64,000 bases of DNA from Bacteroides intestinalis (GCF_003464595.1 NZ_QRZF01000014.1:1-64000), one strand, 5' to 3'; shown: positions 9,187 through 18,670, numbered from the stretch's first letter. Notes: generated by a model from the letters alone, not told the origin. Translations and numbers: made by a program.

Positions 9187-9918
9187 CTACAATCTATTTG
9201 AGTTCAGCTTATAATCATAACTATGCCTTCCTTCATCCCTAAAGTCTGCCTTATAGCGAGCGAGCACATTCTTGAAAATCTCTTCATACTGTGGTATAAA
9301 CAAGTCTTCTTTTGCTTCAAGATTCGCAATAATATCATCAGCAAGAGTAGTAGTAACAGAGAGATCGGTTTTTCCATTGTTGAAACTGGTTCCCTTAATA
9401 GAACCAGGAGATACATTAAGGATACGGTTACTACTTCCACCTTTCTCCAATTCCACATTGATACTCTCAATGAATATCTTGAGAGCCGCCTTCGTCGCTC
9501 CATAGACAGCAAAGAATGGTGATGACATAAATCCTGCAATACTTACCATTATACCACAACGGAAATCCTCATCACTCATGAGTTTGTCCACAAAATGATA
9601 AATGATGCGAATTGGAGCTACCGCATTGACACTAAACGAGCTTATTATATGTTGTTCAGATACATCCTTGAATAAACTAAGCTTTCCAAAGCCAGCAGTA
9701 ATCATCAAAGTATCAATATCTTTGAATCTATCAAAGTTGGAAAAATCTTCTGAGGTTAAGTCGAACAGAATGCTTTCAAACTTCGAATTGGAGAACTTTT
9801 CTGCAACTGCAACTTTATCAACAATATAGATTTTCTCGTAGTCCTCACGTTTGGCCAACTGAGTAGCAATAGCGAGTCCGATACCGTTAGCTCCTCCTAC
9901 GATTAATGCTTTTCTCAT
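9187..9918 (-). CDS. Short-chain dehydrogenase/reductase
   Basis: A classical SDR of 243 residues with the NAD(P) motif GGANGIGLA at residues 8-16, a SIAGFMSSP segment and the catalytic YGATK (YxxxK) near residue 145. Its ATG overlaps the TGA of the upstream cytidylyltransferase-oxidoreductase fusion (ATGA), which implies co-translation and a shared pathway. One reasonable role is reduction of a sugar or polyol precursor that the fused cytidylyltransferase then activates, but the substrate cannot be fixed from sequence. Confidence 0.8.
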   Translation of the reverse strand: MRKALIVGGANGIGLAIATQLAKREDYEKIYIVDKVAVAEKFSNSKFESILFDLTSEDFSNFDRFKDIDTLMITAGFGKLSLFKDVSEQHIISSFSVNAVAPIRIIYHFVDKLMSDEDFRCGIMVSIAGFMSSPFFAVYGATKAALKIFIESINVELEKGGSSNRILNVSPGSIKGTSFNNGKTDLSVTTTLADDIIANLEAKEDLFIPQYEEIFKNVLARYKADFRDEGRHSYDYKLNSNRL

Positions 9919-11258
9919 ATTTCTTTGAAATTTTCTCTTTGATTAAACTTCTCAATAACCTCTGCAATAGCAACACTCTCTCGCTGACGAAGCTTATATG
10001 AACTCTTGCGCTGGTTCACAATCATAGACATAAACTCCTGTATTTCATAGCGAAGGCCATCGCCATCGTAACTGTAGAAATACTTCTTGTTTTTGGTCTG
10101 ATCTTCATAACGAATTTCAAAGAAGTCGGTCAGCCACCATGGAGCAGGAACATACACATATCCCTTTGTACCAGAGATAACCATATTGCCCTCAGTTTTC
10201 ACGCCAATGCCCAAAGTCATAGAAGCTGTTGCACGCGGGTAGCAGATGTTTACCTTTGTATAAATATCCACATCATTTTCCATCTTAGAGTAAAAGTCTA
10301 CCTTGGAATAATCTTTACCAAGAAGTTTGATAATGGCCATCATGTTGAGTGGAGCGTGCTCGTTCATAGCACCACCTGCCTGTGCGGCATCCAACTCTCG
10401 GGTAGGTGCAGTTACCATTTTCGAAAGCGACGTCTTTACATCCACAACATCACCAATTACTCCGCTCTTTACAAGTGTAACAAGGTGGTTAAACGAAGGA
10501 CAGAAGGCAGTTTTACTCGCCTCCAAAAGAACAAGATTGTGAGTCTCTGCAAAATCATATAACTCACGAGCCTGAACAGTAGAAAGCACAAAAGGAATCT
10601 CGCAAAGTACATGCTTGCCAGCACAAAGCGATTGCTTAGTGTATTCATAATGAGTAAGGTGAGAAGATGCCACATAGACGGCATCAATCTCACTCAAAAA
10701 ATCGTCATACCTATCTGAAAACACCTTCAAACCAAACATCTCGCCAAATTCATCTGCGCTCTCTTTATTCGGATCATATACAGCAATTACTTTTGCACTA
10801 TTGACTACTTTACTTTCTGGAACGAAACGTTTAGCGATACGGCCAGAACCCACAATACCGATACGATAAACCTCTTCAGTCTGTTCTCGAAGCATAGTGG
10901 AAGAGATGCCTTCAGTGCGAGGAAGATAGATCACTTTGCAATACTCGTTCAGATAGTCAAACTTACCCTCCCAATCCGAACCAATAGCAAAAATATCCAC
11001 ATCATATCGCTGGATATCATCAATCTTCTGACCGAGGTAATCTTCAATTATCACCTCGTCAGCATAACCAGTTGCTTTAACTGCTTCAACACGCTCCAAC
11101 ACGTTGTTGCGCACATTGAGCTTACCTCGCCCACGATCGAAGCTGTCGCTAGTAACTCCCACGATAAGGTAGTCACCAAGCTCCTTTACGCGTCGAAGAA
11201 GATTAATATGACCTTCATGCAGAAGATCGTAGGTGCCGTATGTGATAATTTTTTTCAT
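9915..11258 (-). CDS. Fusion: glycerol-3-phosphate-cytidylyltransferase-like domain + Gfo/Idh/MocA oxidoreductase
   Basis: Two enzymes in one 447-residue chain. Residues 1-about 128 are a TagD-like nucleotidyltransferase: GTYDLLHEGH with HxGH at 14-17, and RTEGISST at 114-121, the second nucleotide-binding motif. From about residue 131 a Gfo/Idh/MocA dehydrogenase begins, with the Rossmann motif GIVGSGRIAKR at 134-144, then HVLCEIPF (the conserved E-K/P region) and a C-terminal beta-sheet domain. Together they may make an activated polyol phosphate (CDP-linked) for the two TagB/F-like transferases downstream. The fusion is explicit in sequence: no stop or shift separates the halves. Confidence 0.85.
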   Translation of the reverse strand: MKKIITYGTYDLLHEGHINLLRRVKELGDYLIVGVTSDSFDRGRGKLNVRNNVLERVEAVKATGYADEVIIEDYLGQKIDDIQRYDVDIFAIGSDWEGKFDYLNEYCKVIYLPRTEGISSTMLREQTEEVYRIGIVGSGRIAKRFVPESKVVNSAKVIAVYDPNKESADEFGEMFGLKVFSDRYDDFLSEIDAVYVASSHLTHYEYTKQSLCAGKHVLCEIPFVLSTVQARELYDFAETHNLVLLEASKTAFCPSFNHLVTLVKSGVIGDVVDVKTSLSKMVTAPTRELDAAQAGGAMNEHAPLNMMAIIKLLGKDYSKVDFYSKMENDVDIYTKVNICYPRATASMTLGIGVKTEGNMVISGTKGYVYVPAPWWLTDFFEIRYEDQTKNKKYFYSYDGDGLRYEIQEFMSMIVNQRKSSYKLRQRESVAIAEVIEKFNQRENFKEI

Positions 11259-11352
11259 TAAAATTATAAAAATTATTATGTAGTAACCAGTGTATCGAAC
11301 TACTAAGTTCTACCTATATGGTTGCTTATCCTTTGTTCACTATAATTTCATA

Positions 11353-11868
11353 TTAAGCTCCTCCAGTGCTCCTTTCATTACTTCCTACATAGCGCAGATC
11401 CTCAATATCATCTATTTCATACCATTTTAAACCATTTATCTTTAAGACAAAAATAGGAGAAATGCGTTGCAACATAGAGAGTAACTCATACTCATATCAG
11501 AGTTTAGGTATTAGTTTGTAGAACTTGAAGAGAATTTATGGATGCCGACAAGTCCTCTTTGGTATTGATTAAAATCATCCTTCTTCACCGAACAGGTAAG
11601 GATGCGGTTATTGTTAGACTCTACATAATACTCCTGAAACTTGGTAGCAGGAATAATGAGCATCGCATCAAGAGTAGAACACTTGATTTGTAAAAAAATG
11701 GCTTTTTCTCAAATGCAAGACCAGACTCTAACAAGAAGAAATCATTCTCTCCAATCGCTTCTCAGCAATCCAAGAATGTATACATGCCGTTAATTTCAGC
11801 ACATTTTCTGTGTATTGACCAAAGCAAGTACCCATACCCACAGCCATAATTACATAAGCCTTATTCAT
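11353..11868 (-). pseudogene. Decayed sugar-phosphate nucleotidyltransferase
   Basis: This roughly 650-bp gap between two operon genes holds the wreck of a nucleotidyltransferase on the minus strand. It starts at the ATG at 11868 with MNKAYVIMAVGMGT and FGQYTEN, a damaged form of the G-x-G-T/S-R-x signature. The frame stops after about 46 codons. Pieces then continue in other frames: ESGLAFEKKPFFYKS, LIIPATKFQEYYVESNN, KKDDFNQYQRGLVGIHKF, and lastly KINGLKWYEIDDIEDLRYV, the characteristic C-terminal strand of this family. Several stops and frameshifts mean no functional product. Confidence 0.75.
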
Positions 11869-11926
11869 AGTACGATATGTTTATGTAGCCATACAATAAT
11901 TACCATACTGCATGTAAAACATTGAT

Positions 11927-13126
11927 TTATTTTTGGCTACGTATGGAGGGGGAGGTAATTTGGGGTTTAATTATTTGATTTATAATAAATTCAGCAACTA
12001 TGTCAATATTTTCAAATTGAATAGTCTTTGGAAGATCAACATTGAAAGCTTTCTTGACCTTGGCAACAAGCTGGTCGGTAAAAACAAGAGTAGCGTCAGT
12101 TACATTCTCTATACCATCACAATAGATGGATTTACGGTTTGCTTCGCGCATCTGATCCATTGACCAAATGGATTCATCAAACTGTGCAGTTGCCGAAACA
12201 CCATCAATAATGACAGGATAACCGCCAATTTCACCATCTACACCAGGGGCATGAACTTTCACCTGCTTTTTCTCTCGAAAAGCAGTCAAAACAGAGTCAA
12301 TGATGTTGAAGTTGCTGGAAGCATTCATCATATTGCGTTTCTGGTCAACGGGCATAGCAATAGAGCAAGTCTTGAGAAGTTCTTCTTTATTGAACTGAAT
12401 AGTCCTGCCTTGATACTTAATGTCAAGCAGAATATCCTGTCCTTCAGCATGACCTTCTTTTGAAATAACTACATCATGAAAGTGAGAAACAGCAAGCGTA
12501 ACATCAATCTCGTTGAGATTAGTCATACCATACTTCTCTGCAATATAGAACTTCATGCGAGGGATAAGATGGTTCAAGTTTCCACTACCAAAATCAAAGT
12601 ATGTCTTAACTGAAGATTTTAACCAAGGAATTACAGCATCAGAATATGATGTATTGATTGAAATGGCCTCACAGCCAGCCTGAGCGTAAGCCTCCATGAT
12701 ATTTTTAGCATAACGTATAGAAAGGGGCGTCCAAATGCCATAAGCACGAAGGTTACTCCATGAGATACTGCCGTACTTCAGGCCAGAATAGACGCGACTA
12801 CTATTGACTATGAAGTCTGGATTCTCAGTCTTAAGGGCTACAGCAATACTGTTAACATCATTAAGATCACAATTGCCCACTACTTTAATTTCACTTCGGC
12901 ATTGCCTACGAATGGTAGAAGCTGTACGGATAATATTTACATCCATCTGCATCTTCTCTGTATTTCGTCCGGCTACAACAAGACGAAGCTGCGGATCACC
13001 AAGAGAAACAAGATAATCCAGTAAGTAGCAGCCAACGCTACCCAAGCCAATAATCATAATAGTTATCGGCTGATTGTTATCAACCTTCTGCTTTAAAAAG
13101 GTAAGTTTTTTATTTAAAAGTTCCAT
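11927..13126 (-). CDS. Saccharopine-dehydrogenase-like NAD(P) oxidoreductase
   Basis: A 399-residue protein with an N-terminal Rossmann motif (IMIIGLGSVGCYLLDYL) and a following LVVAGRNTEKM strand, as in the saccharopine dehydrogenase/homospermidine synthase-like group. I chose the ATG at 13126, two bases after the upstream stop; the ORF could extend to 13183, but that would overlap the neighbour. The middle contains DFIVNSSRVYSG and DFGSGNLNHLIPRMKFYIAE. Its substrate is unknown. Its place directly after a nucleotidyltransferase in the phosphonate cluster suggests it modifies the activated phosphonate or a sugar precursor. Confidence 0.65.
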   Translation of the reverse strand: MELLNKKLTFLKQKVDNNQPITIMIIGLGSVGCYLLDYLVSLGDPQLRLVVAGRNTEKMQMDVNIIRTASTIRRQCRSEIKVVGNCDLNDVNSIAVALKTENPDFIVNSSRVYSGLKYGSISWSNLRAYGIWTPLSIRYAKNIMEAYAQAGCEAISINTSYSDAVIPWLKSSVKTYFDFGSGNLNHLIPRMKFYIAEKYGMTNLNEIDVTLAVSHFHDVVISKEGHAEGQDILLDIKYQGRTIQFNKEELLKTCSIAMPVDQKRNMMNASSNFNIIDSVLTAFREKKQVKVHAPGVDGEIGGYPVIIDGVSATAQFDESIWSMDQMREANRKSIYCDGIENVTDATLVFTDQLVAKVKKAFNVDLPKTIQFENIDIVAEFIINQIIKPQITSPSIRSQK

Positions 13127-13128
13127 AT

Positions 13129-13869
13129 TTACATCAATTTTCTTACAATTATATAATCTGCTACAGTATTGCAGTTGTACCATTCCGCGAAAGTCACTAC
13201 ATCATAATCTTCAGCATTCATATCTCTAAAGTAATCCTGAATAATTTCAAGATTGGTACCCTGTAACTGTTTTTCCGAGAGAGTCTTGACGACATTCAAG
13301 AGTTTCTCTGAAGAAGCAAACTTCCACATTTGACCACTATTAAAAATTGCCTCAAATGGTTCAGGAACAGTCAAGGTTTGATGATTTATATCGTACAGAT
13401 ACCTTGGTTTACCATCGGCATTGATATACAATACAACTGCCTTGTTCGAGTAGATTGGTTCACAATTGATGGAAATAACACTCTTCGCAGATTCATATAC
13501 CTGTTTGAAGGTAGAAGCCATAAAAAACAAATCGCCTTCTACAAAAGTTACATCGCCAGACTCCTTGATAGCCTCTATTCCTTTGTATAAACTGTACCCC
13601 GAGCCATAATCCTTAAAATGGTCATTATAAACCAGCTCTAACTTATCTCCATAAACAGAGAGTTCGTCCTTAACGAACTTATCCAACTTCTCATAGAGAT
13701 AACCACCCACAATAATGTATTTATCATACTGCCCACAATTCTTCAACAGCTGAGAAAGAAGAGAGTATTGAGGTTCATCAATATAATAAAGACACTTCAA
13801 GGTATCTTCCTTCGTATCGCGATTGAAACGTGTGGATGTTCCTGCGACTGTAATGATCAGATATTTCAT
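13129..13869 (-). CDS. Nucleotidyltransferase family protein (LicC/PntC-like)
   Basis: A 246-residue NTP transferase with the N-terminal signature VAGTSTRF and a Lys 8 residues later (TKEDTLKCL), and the second-half metal-site region FVEGDLFFM near residue 113, where the family has the catalytic Asp. Size and fold fit small cytidylyltransferases such as LicC (phosphocholine) and PntC (2-aminoethylphosphonate). Because PEP mutase and phosphonopyruvate decarboxylase lie upstream in the same operon, CMP activation of a phosphonate head group is the leading idea. This is inference from context. Confidence 0.7.
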   Translation of the reverse strand: MKYLIITVAGTSTRFNRDTKEDTLKCLYYIDEPQYSLLSQLLKNCGQYDKYIIVGGYLYEKLDKFVKDELSVYGDKLELVYNDHFKDYGSGYSLYKGIEAIKESGDVTFVEGDLFFMASTFKQVYESAKSVISINCEPIYSNKAVVLYINADGKPRYLYDINHQTLTVPEPFEAIFNSGQMWKFASSEKLLNVVKTLSEKQLQGTNLEIIQDYFRDMNAEDYDVVTFAEWYNCNTVADYIIVRKLM

Positions 13870-13881
13870 TTTTTAATATTA

Positions 13882-14361
13882 TTACGCCACATTGAAAGAC
13901 CTTGCCAAATAGTCTGACTCGAGCACATCACCATTATCATTCCAAGACTGCATAGAGTAAACCTCAGAGGTAGAACAATTGATATAGGTGTCAGTACCTA
14001 TTGCGATTACACGTTCCAAGAAACCCTTCATTGCAAAGACATTTGTGTGGCATGTACTTTCTACCTCATAAAAATGCTTTGTATGGACAACATTCACGCA
14101 GTTAATCACTACAAGACGACCGTCGCACTCTACTTTTTGTGTATTAGCCTTCTCACATACCTCATCCATTTGAACTACACAGTTAATATCGTAATTATAG
14201 AATATAAAAGAAGGATTATCCACAATGTCTTTTACGGTATTGATAGAACTTATAAAGAAATTATCAAAACCGATTACCTTGTGGTCTTGTGTAACAAACT
14301 GACATGAAAGCTCACTACCAGTCATACCTGTGACGCCACTTATTGCATATAGGTTTTTCAT
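13882..14361 (-). pseudogene. Truncated NAD-dependent epimerase/dehydratase (extended SDR)
   Basis: Only 159 residues of an enzyme that is usually about 300 long. The N-terminal nucleotide motif is altered but recognisable (ISGVTGMTGSELS), followed by VIGFDNFF and the conserved strand YINCSTSEVYSMQSW. The frame then ends (SFNVA, stop) just before the catalytic YxxxK helix should start, and the C-terminal substrate domain is absent. The next gene begins 12 bases later, so an internal deletion joining this stub to its neighbour is likely. It is translated in a compact operon but should lack catalysis. Confidence 0.7.
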
Positions 14362-15090
14362 TTATATTCCAAATTTTAACCGTTCACTATAAAACTTATC
14401 TATCTCTTCTGGAAAAAGTGCTTGTTCCGCCTCTATATCATAAGGGACTGTATTGAAATGTGTTTCACCTGTCTGGAAATCTATATACACATATTGTGCA
14501 AAAGGATTATGATTTCGAGGCTGACCTACAGATCCAGGATTGATAAAGGTTGTTCTTTTCTGATTACGCATCGTAGAATTATCAGCCTTGAAGAATACGT
14601 CAATCTTAAAGGGCTGATGAATATGCCCGCTGATTACATAATCATATTCCTGATACCTCTCATCTTCAATCTTTGAGGGAGTCAACTTGCCCCAATATGG
14701 ATCCTCAATACTGCCATGAAGGAGAAGCACATTATAACCATCTATCTCTAGCTTCTGCATAGGCTCTTGCATCACATTATCGATGTAATCAATGGAAAAC
14801 TGATTGAGATGACTTCTTGTATAGGTTGACATCACACGCCCTCTTTCTGACGAGAAACGGAAAAGTTCACCATCAATCAAAGCCTTTTCATGGTTACCCT
14901 TCAAATTAGCGATCAATGGAATTTTGACATCTTGCATGCGCTGGATAATTTCGTTGGATCGCATACCATAGTCGATAAAGTCTCCTAAGCTAATCATTGA
15001 ATCTGGACGATAACGCTTTTCAATATCAGCAAGAACCGCCTCGAAAGCAGAAAGATTAGCGTGAATATCAGCAAACAGAATTGCTTTCAT
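14362..15090 (-). CDS. Calcineurin-like metallophosphoesterase (YfcE/MJ0936-like)
   Basis: A 242-residue phosphoesterase with the full metal-ligand set: DIHAN at residues 8-12, GDFIDYG near 37, KGNHEKA near 65, LLHGS near 125 and SGHIHQPF near 160. Such enzymes hydrolyse phosphodiesters or phosphomonoesters in the cytoplasm. It starts three bases after the decarboxylase stop and its own stop abuts the next ATG. A phosphoesterase inside a phosphonate cluster may trim a phosphate or nucleotidyl intermediate. The substrate is not known. Confidence 0.85.
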   Translation of the reverse strand: MKAILFADIHANLSAFEAVLADIEKRYRPDSMISLGDFIDYGMRSNEIIQRMQDVKIPLIANLKGNHEKALIDGELFRFSSERGRVMSTYTRSHLNQFSIDYIDNVMQEPMQKLEIDGYNVLLLHGSIEDPYWGKLTPSKIEDERYQEYDYVISGHIHQPFKIDVFFKADNSTMRNQKRTTFINPGSVGQPRNHNPFAQYVYIDFQTGETHFNTVPYDIEAEQALFPEEIDKFYSERLKFGI

Positions 15091-15093
15091 AGA

Positions 15094-16221
15094 TTACTTC
15101 TGTAGAAACTCCATAAAAGCCTCTTTGTTCTGAATAGGATTTACGGTAGGACGGCCAAGATCCTTGCGGTTACCCTTCTTGACGCAAACCTGTAGGAGAA
15201 TAGGTCCTTCTACTGACTTTAGCGTTTCAAGAGTCTCATTGAAAGCTTCAAAGGTATCAACTGAGTAGGTTACCTTATACCCCACAGCCATTGCCACAGC
15301 ACATAAGTCAATCTTCAAGCCAACAGTAGGCTGACCACCAACAGAATCATGTGCACCATTATTGAACACTACATGCACATAATTCTTGCACTTCATGCTG
15401 GCTGTAATAGCCATATTGCCCATGTGCATGATACTGGCACCATCACCATCAAAACAATAAACTCTACGCTCAGGCTTCTGGAGTGCAATACCAAGAGCAA
15501 TCTGAGATGCATGTCCCATTGAACCAACAGTAAGGAGGTCACGTTCATGGCCTTGATTCCAAGCTGTACGAGCCTCAAAGAGCTCGCGGGAGATCATACC
15601 TGTGGTGGATATAATACAAGCATTATCTTCGATGCTTGAAGCGACCTTCTGAATAGCCTCTTCACGAGATATAGTAAGATTATTGGTCTCCACGTTCTGA
15701 AGTTTGTATGCATCAAAAGTATCCTTCTCAATAACAAGGGCATAACACTCGTTAGTTGCTTTCATGAAATCGGCAGCAATCTTTATCTGCTTTACCGCAC
15801 CTTCTTCGTCCTTTGGCAGAATGGCATAGTTGATACCCATGGTGTTGAGTAAACCTGTGGTCACCTTACCTTGCTTCACATGTTGGGGCTCATCATATAC
15901 ACCTGGACGTCCTCTCCAACCGATAACAAGAAGTACAGGAATATTGTAAACCTCCTTATCAGTGAGTGATGCAAGAGGATTGATGATATTGCCCTCACCA
16001 GAATTCTGCATATAAACCACAGGCACCTTACCAGTAGCTAAGTGATAGCCAACTGCAATGCCCATAGCACCACCTTCGTTGGCAGCAATGATATTATGCT
16101 CAACAGGAAGATTATCAGTAATATATGCACAAATATTCTTGAGCAATGAATCTGGAACACCAACATAGAAATCTATTCCGTGTTCCTTAAGCTTATTTAC
16201 GAAAAATTCAGGTCTTACCAT
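15094..16221 (-). CDS. aepY: Phosphonopyruvate decarboxylase
   Basis: A thiamine-diphosphate enzyme that converts phosphonopyruvate to phosphonoacetaldehyde, the step that makes C-P bond formation irreversible. At 375 residues it fits the family. Visible are the N-terminal Pyr-domain glutamate region AANEGGAMGIAVGYHLATG, the segment PVVYMQNSGEGNIINPL characteristic of this enzyme, and the ThDP motif GDGASIMHMGNMAI ending in FNNGAHDSVGGQPT. It follows the mutase gene by five bases. The usual third enzyme, 2-aminoethylphosphonate transaminase, is not found in this window. Confidence 0.92.
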   Translation of the reverse strand: MVRPEFFVNKLKEHGIDFYVGVPDSLLKNICAYITDNLPVEHNIIAANEGGAMGIAVGYHLATGKVPVVYMQNSGEGNIINPLASLTDKEVYNIPVLLVIGWRGRPGVYDEPQHVKQGKVTTGLLNTMGINYAILPKDEEGAVKQIKIAADFMKATNECYALVIEKDTFDAYKLQNVETNNLTISREEAIQKVASSIEDNACIISTTGMISRELFEARTAWNQGHERDLLTVGSMGHASQIALGIALQKPERRVYCFDGDGASIMHMGNMAITASMKCKNYVHVVFNNGAHDSVGGQPTVGLKIDLCAVAMAVGYKVTYSVDTFEAFNETLETLKSVEGPILLQVCVKKGNRKDLGRPTVNPIQNKEAFMEFLQK

Positions 16222-16226
16222 TTTCT

Positions 16227-17537
16227 TTACTTTTTTTTTGTCCCAGGAATAAGGTTGAGAATCTGCTTGATAGGCATACAGTACTGTTCAGATGCCTCAA
16301 GCGAACGGCTGGTGCGGAGAATGGTCTCAGCGCACTTTACCATTGCAGGATAAGCCGAACGAAGCATGTGGTTTGCATAGATTACTACATTGATGCCCCA
16401 CTCTGCAAGTTCCTCTTCAGTGAATAGGTTATAGGTAGTAGGTACAACGATAATCGGAGTGTGATCGTCCTTTTCGCGAAAACGCAAGCAGAACTCCTTA
16501 ATGTCCTCACCAGACTTCTCCTTTGAGTGAATCATAATACCATCTGTACCCGCTTCAACGTAAGCATGACAACGCTCAAGAGCATCATCCACCGATTTAC
16601 CTGCAATGAGAGACTCACAACGACTGACAATCATGAAATCACGAGTAATTTGTGCCTCCTTACCGACACGAATCTTAGCTTGGAAGCCCTCGATGGTATC
16701 TTGAGTCTGAACGGCATCGGTTCCGAAGAGTGAATTCTGCTTCAGGCCTACCTTATCTTCGATGATTACACAAGAGATACCAAGGCGCTCAAGAGTACGA
16801 ACGGTAAATCCGAAATGCTCAATCTTTCCCCCCGTATCTCCATCGAAGATGACAGGCTTAGTGGTTACTTCGAGGGTATCATTGAGGTCATGCAGACGAG
16901 TTGTCAAGTCAACCGCCTCAATATCAGGCTTACCTTTAGAAGTCGAGTCGGTAAGTGAAGAAGCCCACATACCGTCAAACTCACGCTCCTGTCCGTTGAC
17001 TTCAACCTTGGTGTGTTCTGCAATAAGACCAGTAAGACCATTGTGAGACTCAAGAATGCGCACTATAGGCTTTGCTGCAATGAGGCGACGAAAGGAAGAA
17101 AGGCGCATCTGAGGAGTTACACCGAGAGCATCAATCTCCTGTTTGATGCCTGATGCTGAAATATTCTGAGTATAAGGTATCTCGATAACCTCTCCTCCCA
17201 ACCTCTCCATCACCTTGTATACTTCATCGCGAATATACTTATCAGGACCTGTCTGCCAATCGTCACCATGAATGATGTAATCAGGCTTATACTCAAGAAG
17301 ATTAGGAATATAGCTCCAATCATCCTGAGGAACCACCTTCGATACGTTCTTGATATTCTCAACAACGTTCTTTCTCTGCTCCCAAGTGAGGTAAGGAAGA
17401 CGACGGTGGTTAGCTATCGCCTTATCAGTGAACAAACCAATCATCACTTCGCCATATTCAGCAGCTTTGTTGATGATGTTGATGTAACCAGGGTGCATGA
17501 TATCACCTATCATACCAAGATAAACTGTTTTTACCAT
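16227..17537 (-). CDS. aepX: Phosphoenolpyruvate mutase with N-terminal cytidylyltransferase-like domain
   Basis: Catalyses rearrangement of phosphoenolpyruvate to phosphonopyruvate, forming the C-P bond. Residues about 145-436 are the mutase: WASSLTDS at 191-198, FDGDTGG at 231-237, and the family signature EDKVGLKQNSL at 260-270. Residues 1-about 135 form a nucleotidyltransferase-like domain, GMIGDIMHPGY at 8-18 and TQNISASGIK at 123-132; its HxGH motif is degenerate (HPGY), so it may bind nucleotide without normal catalysis. It heads the phosphonate module; upstream lies about 1.3 kb of decayed sequence. Confidence 0.92.
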   Translation of the reverse strand: MVKTVYLGMIGDIMHPGYINIINKAAEYGEVMIGLFTDKAIANHRRLPYLTWEQRKNVVENIKNVSKVVPQDDWSYIPNLLEYKPDYIIHGDDWQTGPDKYIRDEVYKVMERLGGEVIEIPYTQNISASGIKQEIDALGVTPQMRLSSFRRLIAAKPIVRILESHNGLTGLIAEHTKVEVNGQEREFDGMWASSLTDSTSKGKPDIEAVDLTTRLHDLNDTLEVTTKPVIFDGDTGGKIEHFGFTVRTLERLGISCVIIEDKVGLKQNSLFGTDAVQTQDTIEGFQAKIRVGKEAQITRDFMIVSRCESLIAGKSVDDALERCHAYVEAGTDGIMIHSKEKSGEDIKEFCLRFREKDDHTPIIVVPTTYNLFTEEELAEWGINVVIYANHMLRSAYPAMVKCAETILRTSRSLEASEQYCMPIKQILNLIPGTKKK

Positions 17538-17579
17538 ACATGTATTGTGTTAATATTATATTATCCAAAGATGTGTAAT

Positions 17580-18670
17580 CTTCTAAATGACTAAAACAAG
17601 AAGACTATACGACAATTAATATCATTCAGAACATGATAAATCTAAAATCCTACTTCAGTTGTTTCGTAGTACATATCAAAGAGATTAAGAGTTCCGCCAA
17701 TAATGGCGCTCACCTGTGGGTTTTGATATAACCCATTTTCTATGAATGATTCGTACTCTTGAACAGAAATCCTGTCATATATATCTTGTGAAAATTAAAG
17801 AAAACCTACATATCCATGATCAATAGAGAGGATATTGCTTTCTCTGCCCTCAGGAACTAACGAGAATAATTGCATTCAAGAACTAATACCTTGAATAGCT
17901 TCGAAAGCCATATAGCTTTCATTGTATCGTCACATCATTCAATCATACCTAGGATTATTCCTTCTACATGCCCTCTATAGTTTTCGCCATGCGCTCACTT
18001 GGCTATCACGGTTACACGATCTGTTGGTAATACGCTTTTAATAAGAATCAGCAATCATGTGATTTGAAGTGTAGTCTGCATTGTTACTGAAATAGCATTT
18101 TGTCTTATTCTATTGTAGATGGACTCAGCCATTCTGAAGTCCGACTCTTGACCGTTTCCATGATTTGAAGTTTTGTCCCGTAAAGACAAATATATAATGT
18201 ACTCCCGTCAACTCAAACGCTTAAAGATGTTTCATTTTACATCATCAGGCATTTCCGAATTGATTATTACAAAAGTAAATTCAGCTTCCTTAATTCGATT
18301 GTAATACTTAGCTGGAAATTCTTTGAGATTTTTACTATTGAGTTCGATTCTTTAAAGTATCGTGTCCATAGAAACAGTTCGTTTCTCTATTTTGATGTCT
18401 TCAGAATCAAAAGAGCATATTCTATCCTCGCCTTCTATCTCAATTTTTATTCCACTTTCAGTCTGTTGTGTCGATAATAAAGATAATGTTCCTACTTTAT
18501 GTTTAACACTATCAAGCAAAACTCCAAACTAACTCTTACTTTTAAGCTCGTTATTTTTAAACAGAAACTCATGGACACTACCATCATCAGATTTAATGAT
18601 ATATATGGAAGTATCGTCAGTAATAGATACTCGAGGAAGATTTACAAATGACTTATTGTATTATCCATAA
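17580..18670 (-). pseudogene. Decayed capsule gene, about 1.1 kb, product unknown
   Basis: There is no usable ORF between capE and the PEP mutase gene, yet one minus-strand frame reads as protein-like sequence broken by stops of all three types. Pieces include PRVSITDDTSIYIIKSDDG, VHEFLFKNNELKSKS, VGTLSLLSTQQTESGIKIEI, KIEKRTVSMDTIL, KYYNRIKEAEFTFVIINSEM, and further left MAESIYNRIRQNAISVT and HGENYRGHVEGIILGMIE. The scattered stops with largely preserved frame indicate recent pseudogenisation by point mutation. I do not recognise the family. The rest of 17538-18819 shows nothing else. Confidence 0.6.

Noticed and set aside
11927..13183. Upstream start of the oxidoreductase at 13183
   Set aside because: It would overlap the nucleotidyltransferase by more than 50 bases; the ATG at 13126 follows its stop directly and the Rossmann motif is well placed.
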